This document shows positions 1 through 10,351 of a stretch of DNA of 64,000 bases, one piece after another. The position numbers were made by a program, and so were the translations under genes. This DNA comes from Zopfochytrium polystomum (lineage: Eukaryota; Chytridiomycota; Chytridiomycetes; Chytridiales; Chytridiaceae), in the NCBI GenBank assembly GCA_025765615.1, contig JAIVFJ010000046.1, positions 62,001-126,000 on the forward strand, written 5' to 3'. The notes below the pieces were generated by a model. That model made no database searches and was not told where the DNA came from. It saw nothing but the letters and a program-made list of their open reading frames with translations. The stretch's first letter is position 1; each line of letters starts with the position of its first letter.

Positions 1-1909
1 GGAAGCCATCAGTAGGTAGAACCGTCCGAGGCTCGTGCCTCTCATAGAGTATGTGCTCAATTGGAAGCGACCCGAAGGGTAGCTGTTCAGAAGAAAGGTG
101 GGATACAGCGACATTAAACTTGGAAATATGAAGGGGAGGCACACTGTTAATAGAGAGTTCGCTCCTAGGAGACTCGACCTCTGGCCTTGGCCCAACCAAG
201 GGAGTGGATCTTTGTCCGTTACGGTGTGGGGCACTTGCAAGCGAGAAGTCATCGGAATGAGCAGTCGAGTACGCAAATCGAGTTATCTCCAAAGATTTGC
301 TCCACTTTGATTCACCGTCGTTCGATGAAATCGACAGGTCACCTGAGTCAAGGCGACTGACCCTGAGCGGGGAATGCTTCGTCGCGTGGGCATCAAGGGG
401 CGAGCCCGAATCTGAAGACGATGAAAATCGAGGGTATCGTCCAGCTTTGACTGGTTCGTGCTTGGTGGGGTTACTCCGTTTGAGCTGTATTGAAGCTCTA
501 GGTGGAAGTAAACCTCGTGATCCGCTCGATTGCGCGTCACTCTGGGCCGCCTCCTTGAGCATTGGCATCGATCTGGTTCGCAGAGACGCAGCAGATTGCA
601 TGTTCGAAAAGTTACCGAGGCTTCTTCTGATGGGAAGTCCGTCCAGGACGGGCGCATCACTCGGCTCTTGCTGCATCGAGTCCAGCAGTGACAGTCGCAT
701 TGGAGGTTGGAAAAACTCCTCTGAGGTTGCGGACCCAGTAAAGTTGGACGAAGGGCGGGGAAGGGGCGGTGAATTGCCGCTAACTCGAAAATGAGAAGTC
801 GGCATGTGATTTTCTCCAGCCCTTGGCCGCGGAAGTGAGCCTCGACCGCCGCTGGCAAAATATCTCCTGATTAATGCGGAGTTGGCATTTTCCCCTTGCA
901 TCGTTCTCTGAGGATCGTTTGCTGACAATGCAGAATCAACATCCAACCCAAGGTCACTCCCGTCTCCATCATACGCGCCACTAAATGGGCGTTGGCGAAT
1001 ACTTCCCATAACCCGGGAGCTTATGGACTCTTTTTGCGAGCGTCTCACATCAAACTGCGGGGTCGACGGTCGCGATAGCACGGACTCATCCGATTCGTCC
1101 GCTGTCATATTCTTCGAAATGTCCATAATTGGCATACTCGAGTAGCGTCTCACTACGGCCACGTCCTCATGCCTTAAAGGTGAGGACTCCTGTGGAGCAG
1201 TCAATGCCCACTGATCCTTCGGCGGTTCAAACACATCGTCCGCAATCAGAGCGGGACGTCTGAACTTGTGCGGCCACTTCTTCAGCGGTCTGTGCACACG
1301 AGTTGGTGACGGCGAATCCTTCCGAAGCGAGTCGGTCATGGAGGTGGTAATCGTCAACGACGGACCTTTCGAGTAGCTTTCATTCGCGGATTCGATTTCC
1401 TGATGATTGGGGGGTGAAGCAGCCGAGAACGGATCGGTGTCTGTGGAAGTGGTGGTCGAGCGCTGGAACAACTTGGACAATGATAGTTTGGATTTGCCAT
1501 GATTCGAAGACTGCGATGTTGGCGCGGGAAGTTGCGGCGGCGACTGGCGTAGAGGTGAAGAGGGTTGGGCATAGGCAAACGAAACTTTGGCGGATGAAGG
1601 TCCAGCTTGAGTAGACACGACCGAAGGGCTCGAGCCTGACCGTGATGATGGAGGTGACGATGAGGAAGAGGAAGACGACGAAGAGAAGCCAGCCCAAGAC
1701 GAATGCGACGATCCAGAACCGGACGAGGAGGAGTGCGACATGAAGGGGTACTGGGGAACGGCATTGTTTGCGGTCGGAACATCGGAGGATCCTATGGCAG
1801 GAGCAGGACGCGTTGTTGGAACGAACAACAGTAATACAGTCATGGCCAGCCAGCAAAACAACATACCGTCGGGCGATCTGCCTCGATGCACTTCACCATC
1901 CCCGCCCAT
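1..1909 (-). CDS. Ser/Pro-rich protein of unknown function, 3' end outside the window
   Basis: An open frame of about 636 codons runs on the minus strand from the ATG at 1909 to the window edge without a stop, so the gene is cut by the window. The N-terminus has a hydrophobic stretch (around MLFCWLAMTVLLLFV, residues 16-30), then a Ser-rich tract and a long low-complexity region rich in Ser, Pro and Arg with no enzymatic motif I recognise. The start is uncertain. The hydrophobic stretch lies inside a possible 75-nt intron (GTATGT at about 1862 to CATAG at about 1788), which is frame-neutral. The protein may therefore be anchored or secreted, or lack this segment if it is spliced out. The next gene upstream is divergent. 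Being open over 1.9 kb with coherent codon use makes it very likely real; its function is unknown. Confidence 0.75.
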   Translation of the reverse strand, partial: MGGDGEVHRGRSPDGMLFCWLAMTVLLLFVPTTRPAPAIGSSDVPTANNAVPQYPFMSHSSSSGSGSSHSSWAGFSSSSSSSSSSPPSSRSGSSPSVVSTQAGPSSAKVSFAYAQPSSPLRQSPPQLPAPTSQSSNHGKSKLSLSKLFQRSTTTSTDTDPFSAASPPNHQEIESANESYSKGPSLTITTSMTDSLRKDSPSPTRVHRPLKKWPHKFRRPALIADDVFEPPKDQWALTAPQESSPLRHEDVAVVRRYSSMPIMDISKNMTADESDESVLSRPSTPQFDVRRSQKESISSRVMGSIRQRPFSGAYDGDGSDLGLDVDSALSANDPQRTMQGENANSALIRRYFASGGRGSLPRPRAGENHMPTSHFRVSGNSPPLPRPSSNFTGSATSEEFFQPPMRLSLLDSMQQEPSDAPVLDGLPIRRSLGNFSNMQSAASLRTRSMPMLKEAAQSDAQSSGSRGLLPPRASIQLKRSNPTKHEPVKAGRYPRFSSSSDSGSPLDAHATKHSPLRVSRLDSGDLSISSNDGESKWSKSLEITRFAYSTAHSDDFSLASAPHRNGQRSTPLVGPRPEVESPRSELSINSVPPLHISKFNVAVSHLSSEQLPFGSLPIEHILYERHEPRTVLPTDGF

Positions 1910-2465
1910 CCTATGCCGAGGACTGCAGCGGCGCGCTCCAGCGCAGTGCTTTCCTGTTGACCCCACCAAAAGAATTTTTCGCGAGAAAACCGCCTGACAA
2001 GGCCCTCCCACGAATCCCGGAGCGTCAATGGATGGACGGGTTGCCGATTGACTCAATCCACCAACATACTGGAGGATGTTCGGACGATGTGCGCCTGTTG
2101 GCGTTCTTAAAAATTTATCAATAAATATCCGACATCATGCAAGCCCAACGAAAGAGAAGAAAAAAATGGAATGAACCGCCAGACTACAAAGATCTGGTTT
2201 TTTTTTTATTATTCTGGTAAGCCGCTCCTTTTGTGTGCGAGTTTGGAGGCTTCTACCGCGACAGACTCGATTCCCTGCCATCCAATTGGTCACCCAGTGA
2301 AGCAGGTTATTCGGGATCGGCAAAGGTCCGTGAAGCGCCTCTTCCGGCGCAAAAGGTCAATTTCGAGGCCAAATGAACGCCTCATTTTTTTCGCGTCAGC
2401 GTAAAAAGCAGAGCCGAGAACATTTTCCAGTGAAGAGGCAAATTTGGCCAACGGAGAAACGGAAA
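1910..2465. other. Divergent intergenic region (promoters of the Ser-rich gene and the SOD-domain gene)
   Basis: This 556-bp spacer separates two genes transcribed away from each other, so it must hold both promoters. I see AT-rich stretches near 2110-2215 but no clear TATA box or conserved protein. The short ORFs on both strands here show no family features. Confidence 0.5.
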
Positions 2466-5400
2466 ATGGCGCCTCCCGTGTTCGCTCTACAGGCCTTCCT
2501 CGTCGGCCTGCTTCTCCTTCACGGCGCTACTGCAGGCAGCGAGCCCTACAGCGAGGTCTCGTACGAGTTCCAAGCACTGGCAGTCCTACGACCAACCGCT
2601 GGTTCCACGGCGTCTGGGAATGTCACTATTTTTCAGACTGACGCCGTAGTGGGCGACAATTTCCTTGTCCAAGTCTCGTTGACCGGGTTGTCGCCCGGTT
2701 CTTCGCATGGCCTTCACTTTCACGCCTATGGTGTAAGTGTACATGCTGTCCACTCAACCTATTAGTTTGCACTCAAGTGACTTTCTCGTACACACAGGAT
2801 GTTACCGACGCCGACAGTGGGGGCTCACTTTATGGTCATTTCAATCCAACTTCGAAGCCTCACGGTTGTCCAGGCGGCAATGTTACCGCGCTCGACATTC
2901 ACACCGGCGACCTTGGCACAGTAACGGCTGACTCTGACGGACAAGTGACAGCCACTTTTCGTCGCCACCTCACAGGCGCTCCAGGAGACCCAACGCTCAC
3001 GCCAGGTGCGCTCGGATGGCTGCTTGGGCGCGGAGTCGTGCTTCATCAAAATGTGGACGACTGCAAAACCCAACCGTCAGGGAATTCCGGCAAGCGGCTT
3101 GCCGTTGGGGTTGTTGGCTGGAAAAGCGGGACTGCGATCCCGAAAATTTTAACTGAAGGCGATGCTGTGGATGTGGGCGGCGATGCCAAGAAATACGCTA
3201 TCGCTGTTCTCTCGTCCGTCAATTCCACCATTACGGGAGTTGCGTACTTTGAGCAAGCCACGAACGAAGATAAAGTCGTTGTGCGAGTGGAACTATCTGG
3301 TATGGCAAGTGGCAGTGAGCATGGAGTACATTTGCACTTATACGGCGTAAGTGTCAGCCTTGTTTCCTTTCCGTGCTTAACTGAACCCATCTGAACAGGA
3401 TGTGAGCGACACCATCGCCGGTATGACAGTCGGCGGTCACTTCAACCCATTCAATCAATCCCACGGCTGCCCTGGTGCCGGTGGCTTCGCAATTCACTCC
3501 GGCGACTTGGGCAACGTGGTCGCTGACGAAAGCGGGAAGGGAACCCTGCACTTGGAGTCGAACCTCACGACCCTCTGGCCAGGGCACATTCACACAATCA
3601 CAGGTCGGGCCGTCTCGGTTCATGGAGGCAAAGACGACTGCATAACGCCGCCGGCGGGAAATGCTGGTGGCCGTGCGGCAATCGGTGTGATTGGTGTTCG
3701 GAATGGGACAGAATTAACATCTGACAGTTCCGGTAAGACAACGGCGTCAGGGACGCCAACAGCATCGACTACAGCGACTTCCCAAGAGCTGCAAACTTCT
3801 ACACCGGCCAAACCCACCGAAGCAAGTTTTCCTTACGTCGCCCTTGCCCTCCTCAAACCCACCGCCAACAACTCGGCTATGGGGCTCGTCACGATTTCGC
3901 AGTCTGAAGATCTCCTCAAATTGATTATCAACGTAGACTTGGAAGGTCTGAACCCTGGAAGTTCGCATGGGTTTCACATCCATGCATTCGGAGTACGTGT
4001 CTCCGCCGTTGCGGAATTCGTTTCTTAATCTTTAGTCAAATGGCTAATTGACGAATATTCAAACTCTTCGAATAGGATGTTACTGATCATGACAGCGGTA
4101 CATCGCTCTATGGCCACTTTAACCCGACAAACAAGTCTCACGGCTGTGTCAGTGAAAGCGTCGGCCCCCTCGACGTTCATTCTGGAGACCTTGGAATTGT
4201 CACAGCCGACAACTCTGGGATCGTTCGACAATCCTTCACACGAAACCTCACCGGTGCGCCAGGAGATCTCACCCTTCAGCCTGGCGCCCTCGGCTGGCTG
4301 CTTGGCCGCGGTGTTGTTCTTCACCAGAACGTTGATGATTGCAAGACCCAACCGACAGGCAACGCAGGAACACGATTGGCTATTGGAGTCATTGGGTGGA
4401 AGAATGCTACAAAGATACCTGAACCCCTCGTGGCTGGAGTCGCGGTGGACAACGGCGGTGTCAAGAAGCGCTATGCTGTGTCGGTTCTGTCTTCAATCAA
4501 TTCCACTGTCGCTGGCATCGCTTATTTTGAACAAGATGCGAAGGAGGACAACGTGCAAATCAAAGTATACTTGTCCGGTATGAAGAGTGGAAGTACCCAC
4601 GGCGTACATATTCACGTCTATGGGGTAAGCGCATCTAGTGTAAACAGGCTTTGCAAAGTGAAGTATGTTTTAACGCATTCCTCATTCAGGACGTCAGCGA
4701 CAGTGTCGCAGGCATGACGATCGGTAGCCATTTCAACCCTTTCGCTCAGCCCCACAGTTGCCCCGCCGAAGGCAAGTTCGCTCTCCACTCCGGCGACCTC
4801 GGAAATATCCAAGCGAACGAAAGCGGCCAAGGCTCTCTTCATCTGGAGTCCAATCTTACTTCCCTTTGGCCGGGTGACGCTCGCACCATCGTCGGTCGTG
4901 CGGTCTCGGTTCACCAAGGTCAGGACGACTGCGTAACGCAACCCACCGGGAATTCGGGGGGTCGAGCAGCGATTGGAGTGATCGGAGTGCGGAACGGAAC
5001 AGAGCCTTCAGTACAGACTACTCTTTCCGCGTCGAGCTCAGTGGCGAGCTCAGTAGCGATTCCAACCACAAGTACAGTCTCAATGTCCGGAATGTCCAAA
5101 AGCACTGGCAGCGACCCGGCTTCGAACGTCTCTGGTCAGTCCACGACAATGCCCACGCCCAGCCCCGCCGGTACCAGCAGCATTCACTCCAGCGAGGACG
5201 GAGCCTATTCGGCTGACGCCACCAGCGGGGGGCAGTCGTTGTTGGATGCGGCGGCGGGAGGCTCCTCCTCCTCCTCCTCCTCCTCCTCTGGATACGGCCA
5301 AAGCAGAACGGCCTCAGCAGCAGGAGAGTCAGCCACCGGAAAACCGGCGGCGGCTGAAACGAAAGGAAAACCGTGCGCACCCAGCGCGGCGTCGATGTGA
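2466..5400 (+). CDS. Secreted protein with four tandem Cu/Zn superoxide dismutase domains
   Basis: Exons are 2466-2732, 2798-3346, 3399-3992, 4076-4624 and 4690-5400, all joined in phase 0, giving 889 aa. A signal peptide (MAPPVFALQAFLVGLLLLHG) supports this ATG over an upstream in-frame start at 2373. Four SOD domains follow. Each has the copper pair HxH, the bridging His in HFNP, the zinc ligands in the HG/HS...IH/LH/VHxGD region, the late copper His in the VLHQ/VSVH motif, and the active-site Arg after GN[AS]G. The electrostatic loop is shorter than in cytosolic SOD1. The domains alternate in type (A-B-A-B), so a two-domain unit was duplicated. Each of the four introns falls at the same place, between HxHxxG and the next Asp. 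A Ser/Thr/Gly-rich tail of about 140 aa follows. The likely role is extracellular or cell-surface superoxide dismutation, or copper binding. Confidence 0.9.
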
Positions 5401-5715
5401 TTGATTGATCCCATCCCGACACGACACCAGTGTTTCACTTGATACATTATTATATACGTGAAAAGGGGAAAACAAGAATACAAATGGGAGACCGAAAGAA
5501 GGAAATCGTTCACAGAGAGTGTCCAAAAATAGCCAATTGTACTACTCATTTAATTTGTCTGTCTGTCAGTCTGTCTGTCAGTCTCTCTGTCCTCGTCCCA
5601 CTTTCTGTCTCTCTCTCTCTCTCCCTCCCTCTCTCAATACCCTTCCCACCCCACCTCCTTGACAACAAGAGCAACAAAACAACTGCTCTTGCCTTGGCGT
5701 CCCCCCTTTCATCGA
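5401..5715. other. Intergenic region with pyrimidine-rich CTGT/CT tract
   Basis: This spacer holds the 3' end of the SOD gene and the promoter of the F-box gene. A repetitive CTGTCTGTCAGT/CTCT tract spans about 5555-5640. No gene was seen. Confidence 0.5.
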
Positions 5716-8700
5716 ATGCTGGAAGCATCGCCCGACTCTTGTCCGGCGTTACCCATGATTGCTGCGACAGATTCCCCCACAGAAGCACCCACCACCACCA
5801 CCACCACTACCACCACTACCGCAGCTGCCGTCTCCATGTCCATCGTCGCCGCTGCAGCCGCTTGTGGAGATGGGTCCGAAGCCGATGCGCAATCCACCCC
5901 TCTTTCGCTGCCAACAGACCACGCTGCAGGTGCAAACGCGGCATCTCCACATCTGCTGCCCACTTCGCTACGGCAGACGCCGGAGCCTTTGCCGCGGCAG
6001 TCCTCCTTCGTCTTGAGCTCTCTTCCTGTGTCGGTCATTGAGCGAATCCTGGCAGCGTTGAAGGCTGTAGAGAAGTGCCTTGTCCCTCCTTCGAAGACCT
6101 CCACTGCCGAGCCCACGGAAGACGCAACCCCTCCTTCATCAACCAACGATGTGGCCCGCGATGCCCACTCACCTCCGCAGGATTCAGGCGCTTCCTCGAC
6201 CTCTCTTACTCCTCTAGCCCTTCCCGCCTCCTTCCACTGCTTGACTGTTTCCCGTCCCTTCTCGCTGGCTGCTGCACGTTCTCTCTACTTCCGCCCCTAC
6301 CTCCAATCATCTCGTCAGTTCCTGTCTTTCCTCTCCACATGTATGCTTCCCTCTCCTGCCCATCCCTACTCCTCCCTGGTGCGGCAGCTGGACCTGCTCC
6401 CACATGTTGCTTCCGACCTTGACCTTGGCGATCTGGACATTGCCCTCCAGCTGTTTCCTAACCTGGCGCACTTCCGCATCGGCCCAAGCCCAACCGCGAC
6501 GAACGTTCTGGTTCAGAGTATCGCGGATCACCTTGGCTCGACATCGGCCCTCCGCCGGCTCGAAATTCGAGGCTGCCCTGTCACAGACGCGTCAGTGGGC
6601 CTGGTACTTCGATCGTGCCCAGGAATTCGCTGGTTGGATCTTAGCGAAACCGGATGCAGTGTGGGCGGGGTCATGACGGCGATTGTCGAATGCGGGGGTG
6701 CCAAAGGCTTGGGCACACTTCGACTGTCTGGTGTTTCTGGTGTGTGGAAGATAAATGGCCCCAGTCGAAAAAATAGTACTGTCGGTGAAGGCCTGAGGGC
6801 CTTAGCGACGGCGGTCTCCCGAGCATTGGTACCGGCTGGTGTTTCCGCTTGCGGAACCTCCGGCGCCGGCGCAAAGCGGCTTGGTCGGCTACCTCTGGTC
6901 CAAGTTGACGTTTCGCGTGCGGTGCATATGACGGACGATGACCTCAGGCTCCTGGTCGGTGTATGTGGAGAGTCAGTGCGGACACTGTCGCTGGCAGGGT
7001 GCTCCTTGGTTACCGACGAAGGCATAGCCAGAGTTGCCCGTGCTTGTCGGAGCCTTCGTACTCTGGACCTTTCTTTTATTCCCACGCTGTCGGACTGGGG
7101 CGTGATGGCTCTAGGCCGCCGCGTCGTTTCCCCCTCTGCGTATGATGATGAGCTCGGTCTTCAGCTTACTGACGAGCCTCGACTGCTGGAGTCGTTGAAC
7201 GTTTCTGGGTGCCCATTGGTTACTCCGTTCGGAGTGGCCTCGATTTTACCAAAGTCGGCGGCTGCAGCAAAGCTGTCACCTCCTGACGAAGAACGAGTTG
7301 ACCCAGCGATACTGTCATTTATGGCGGAAATGCAAGTGGGCTGTCCCTATTTGCGCGAACTTGTTGTTAGTGGCTGTGGAGCAATATTGAACTCGTTTGT
7401 GCGGCGATTCTCCACGAGTGCGTCAGTCGCGTTCGCTGGTACCGGCGGGCCATTGGATAGCTTGGAATGTGTGCTTCGCGGCGCCGGACTTCTTCGACTG
7501 GCTGAACACTGTGCAAATGTGGCGATGCGAACTCAAGAAGCAACGCCCAGTCCGGCACGACGACCCCCTTCCCCTCGAGACTCTATTGTTTCATCAGTGG
7601 CAACGAAAGTGGACTCGGACGAACGAGTCGAGCTCGCTGATTGTGGAGTTCAAACCGACACTCTTGCCTCAACTGGAAAGCTGGATGACAGCAAGCTGGC
7701 CGCATCAGAATCTACCGAGCAGCTTCTCAAGTTTGCCTCGGCAATGGCTACTGGGTCATGGAAACCTCCGAGCGTTGTGGCGGTTGGTACTCGTCCATCT
7801 GAAATGCTGGCAGCCTACTGGCAGCACTGGTCGTCCGAGTTTCCGGCTGTCCCTGCGAAAGACCGGAAAACTCGTTGGGACGTATTTGAAGACCCTCTCT
7901 GCGATGCCGATTTTTCGACCGCCACCAACAGTCTGTTGGATCTGGACATGGACCCTGCGACGGCAATGCTTCCGCCTTTGGATGATTTGGACTCCAAGTT
8001 AGACTCGAAGAGGGTTTCCTTCCATTCTTCGACCTCAAGTGGTAGCGACTACTCTTCGGCGTTCGCAATGGCTGAAGCAAGACGCCTCCGTGCTGCACCG
8101 ATGCCAAGGAACGGTGTTTTGGTCCCGCGCATTCTGCCGAGCCGAATTCCTGCCCCCGTTACTCCAGCCAAGCTAACTTCGTCGAATGTAGTGCTTCGTT
8201 CGGCTCTTCCTGTTTTTGTGAGAAGTTCGGGATCTGTGTCGACATCTTCTGCCTCCACAGCTGTGAGCTCGACATCGGCAAAGCCGATGGCGGTTTCTGT
8301 TGAAGCGTCGAGTGCCACTTCAACGGGGTACAAGCCGCGCCAGTTCAAGCGGTACAACGCGGACATTGTTGACACATGTCTCTCAACACCGACGAAGCCA
8401 AAAGCAACCGCGCGTACCCCAACTGTCACGTCTCTTGGTAGCGCGAAGGTGTCGACACCAACAAAAGGAACTATCTCCAGCCCACGTACGACGACTGCAA
8501 TGTCCGCACCAAAGCCTTCTACACCTAGCCCGAAGCTGTCGCCGTCTAGATCGACTGTGTCGTCAAGGGCTTCGACGCCGTCCAAGTCTCTTACTGCAAG
8601 CCCCAAACCGCTTTCGGCCCCCGCCAAATCGCTGTACGCGACCACGAGAGCGGGTTCTATTGGTGGTAAAAGTCCAGCAACGCATACCAAGTTGGCCCCA

Positions 8701-9018
8701 GCAAAGACTGAGCCAGAACCCTCCCCTGTGATTCCGAGTGATGAGACGGGAGAGCAGAAGCTGTTGCGGGAGTTTGCTGCAACGCTCAAAGGTGGAATTC
8801 TTCGCCCGGCGGCGGTCTCTGTTGCGGAGAAGATTGGAAGCGTTGGTATCGGATCGCCAAAGAAAGCTGCTGCGCCCATGTCTGCTGGTAAAGTCCCTGC
8901 GACGCGCAGCACTTCGACCACCGAGCGGGCTGCTGCTTCTTTCAAAGGGCCCTCAGCAGTGGTCAGTCCACGAACTCCGACGGTCGCGAAGCGTACTTCA
9001 ACAGGGCGATGGATGTAA
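5716..9018 (+). CDS. F-box-like protein with cysteine-containing leucine-rich repeats and a long Ser/Thr/Pro tail
   Basis: This is a single open frame of 1100 aa from the first ATG at 5716; a second start at 5755 is possible, and the frame is open further 5' without an ATG. A Thr and Ala tract is followed by an F-box-like segment (LSSLPVSVIERIL, about residues 98-110). AMN1-type leucine-rich repeats come next, with LRRLEIRGCPVTD, LRTLSLAGC-like, LRTLDLSFIP-like and LLESLNVSGCP units between about residues 270 and 510. The C-terminal 450 residues are disordered and rich in Ser, Thr, Pro and Lys. Proteins of this layout usually serve as substrate receptors of SCF ubiquitin ligases; that role is inferred from the family. 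The F-box is weak, so it may be an LRR protein only. No intron is needed. Confidence 0.8.
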   Translation: MLEASPDSCPALPMIAATDSPTEAPTTTTTTTTTTAAAVSMSIVAAAAACGDGSEADAQSTPLSLPTDHAAGANAASPHLLPTSLRQTPEPLPRQSSFVLSSLPVSVIERILAALKAVEKCLVPPSKTSTAEPTEDATPPSSTNDVARDAHSPPQDSGASSTSLTPLALPASFHCLTVSRPFSLAAARSLYFRPYLQSSRQFLSFLSTCMLPSPAHPYSSLVRQLDLLPHVASDLDLGDLDIALQLFPNLAHFRIGPSPTATNVLVQSIADHLGSTSALRRLEIRGCPVTDASVGLVLRSCPGIRWLDLSETGCSVGGVMTAIVECGGAKGLGTLRLSGVSGVWKINGPSRKNSTVGEGLRALATAVSRALVPAGVSACGTSGAGAKRLGRLPLVQVDVSRAVHMTDDDLRLLVGVCGESVRTLSLAGCSLVTDEGIARVARACRSLRTLDLSFIPTLSDWGVMALGRRVVSPSAYDDELGLQLTDEPRLLESLNVSGCPLVTPFGVASILPKSAAAAKLSPPDEERVDPAILSFMAEMQVGCPYLRELVVSGCGAILNSFVRRFSTSASVAFAGTGGPLDSLECVLRGAGLLRLAEHCANVAMRTQEATPSPARRPPSPRDSIVSSVATKVDSDERVELADCGVQTDTLASTGKLDDSKLAASESTEQLLKFASAMATGSWKPPSVVAVGTRPSEMLAAYWQHWSSEFPAVPAKDRKTRWDVFEDPLCDADFSTATNSLLDLDMDPATAMLPPLDDLDSKLDSKRVSFHSSTSSGSDYSSAFAMAEARRLRAAPMPRNGVLVPRILPSRIPAPVTPAKLTSSNVVLRSALPVFVRSSGSVSTSSASTAVSSTSAKPMAVSVEASSATSTGYKPRQFKRYNADIVDTCLSTPTKPKATARTPTVTSLGSAKVSTPTKGTISSPRTTTAMSAPKPSTPSPKLSPSRSTVSSRASTPSKSLTASPKPLSAPAKSLYATTRAGSIGGKSPATHTKLAPAKTEPEPSPVIPSDETGEQKLLREFAATLKGGILRPAAVSVAEKIGSVGIGSPKKAAAPMSAGKVPATRSTSTTERAAASFKGPSAVVSPRTPTVAKRTSTGRWM

Positions 9019-10351
9019 ATTGCATACCGACTGTCTTGGTCTCTGACATTTCCAGAAATATTTTCTTGCTGTCGTTAGCTATCGATTGTCAGTGCCCCCT
9101 TCAGTTTTTTCAGTGTTTCTCTCTTTTTCCCGCCTCACCCTCGCCGTAACGTATCTCCCGTTTCTCCGAAGCGCTCTCTCATTTTTGTTCTGTCCATGTT
9201 TCATTACTACGTTTCCGGTCTGAACGTTGCCCATCTTTTCTTAACCCACGTTCCCCCTTTTTGGTTCGCGAACCTTCCTTTCTGATGGTCCCCGGCATGT
9301 CCACAGCCCTCCCCTCTTTTCTTACCCCTCCGCCGTTGGTCCTGTACCCTTTTCACAATTTTTTCCCTCGCTTTACTGATTTTCTCGTTCGTGGATAAAC
9401 TCTAGCGACCTTTTTCTGTTCGTTTACCTGGGCTCCTCCGTTTGGAGGGCTGGTTGGTGGCTGTGAGGATTGTCGTTTCCTCGCCTGTCTCCCCTCGGCT
9501 TTTCTTCCTTGTACAAGTTAAAGCGCCACGGTTGTGGCGTCACCTCCCATTTTCCTTCCTCCTTTTTTTTTCAGTCTATTTTTGTTTGGTTAACCCCTCC
9601 CCCATTCACGCTCAGTTCTGGTTCACGGTCCAGTTGTTTCTGGTTTGTTTTTTGTTGGTTTTTTTTCCCCCCCCCTTCTTTTTGTTCAAACTCTGGTCGG
9701 GTGCTGGTTCTTCCGCCAGACTCTGCCGAAAGAGAAACTGAATACATGCAACTGGTTTCTCGAGACTGCCCAGGAAGTATAAACGCCGAGCTAGAAAAAA
9801 AAAAAAAAAAAAAAAAAAAGTAGAATGAAAACTTCTTCCACACATCTATTCTTCTGTTCTCCCTTTTCGTTTCCTTTTTTTTTTTTTTGAAAGTGAAACA
9901 CAAAGAAAAATATTTAAAAAAGGGGAGAGAGGGAGAGAGAAATGATAAAAGGAACCAGTGAAAACCAAACCAAAAACAAACTTTTTAAATCCGTGCGTAG
10001 ATATGCTGAGAGGGAGGACGGAGGGAAGGGGGTAGACTCTCATGACAAAATCACAAATGAGGAAACCAGAACTTGGCCAATCCCAAACAACAAGGAACAG
10101 AAGGAGCTAAAGTGCGGAGGGGGGGAAGGAAGTGTGGAAGAGTGAATGCTCCCGTTCTGACCGTTTTCTTACTTTCGTTCGTTTTCTTTTTTTTTTCTTT
10201 TTTTTTTCTTTGTGGGTTTTTCTTCTTGCCCCAGCTCTTTCACGGTCGCATCAAAACAAGACAGCCAAGGGGATGCCAAAACCAACCCAGCACGACAGGT
10301 AGCGGCGTAGCGGACAGTCCAGACAGGCCCAAATGCCTTGTTTTTTGCACG
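9019..10351. other. Convergent intergenic region with homopolymer tracts
   Basis: This lies between the ends of two converging genes. It has T-rich and C-rich stretches, an A tract at about 9796-9819 and T tracts near 9886 and 10190-10210. No conserved protein is visible; the short ORFs are Phe- or Lys-rich translations of these tracts. Confidence 0.5.

Noticed and set aside
283..858. 191-codon minus-strand ORF
   Set aside because: It is another frame of the long Ser/Pro-rich gene that is open through 1-1909.
8049..8945. 298-codon ORF antisense to the F-box/LRR gene
   Set aside because: It is the complement of the Ser/Thr/Pro-rich tail; codon bias on the sense strand produces it, and it has no domain.
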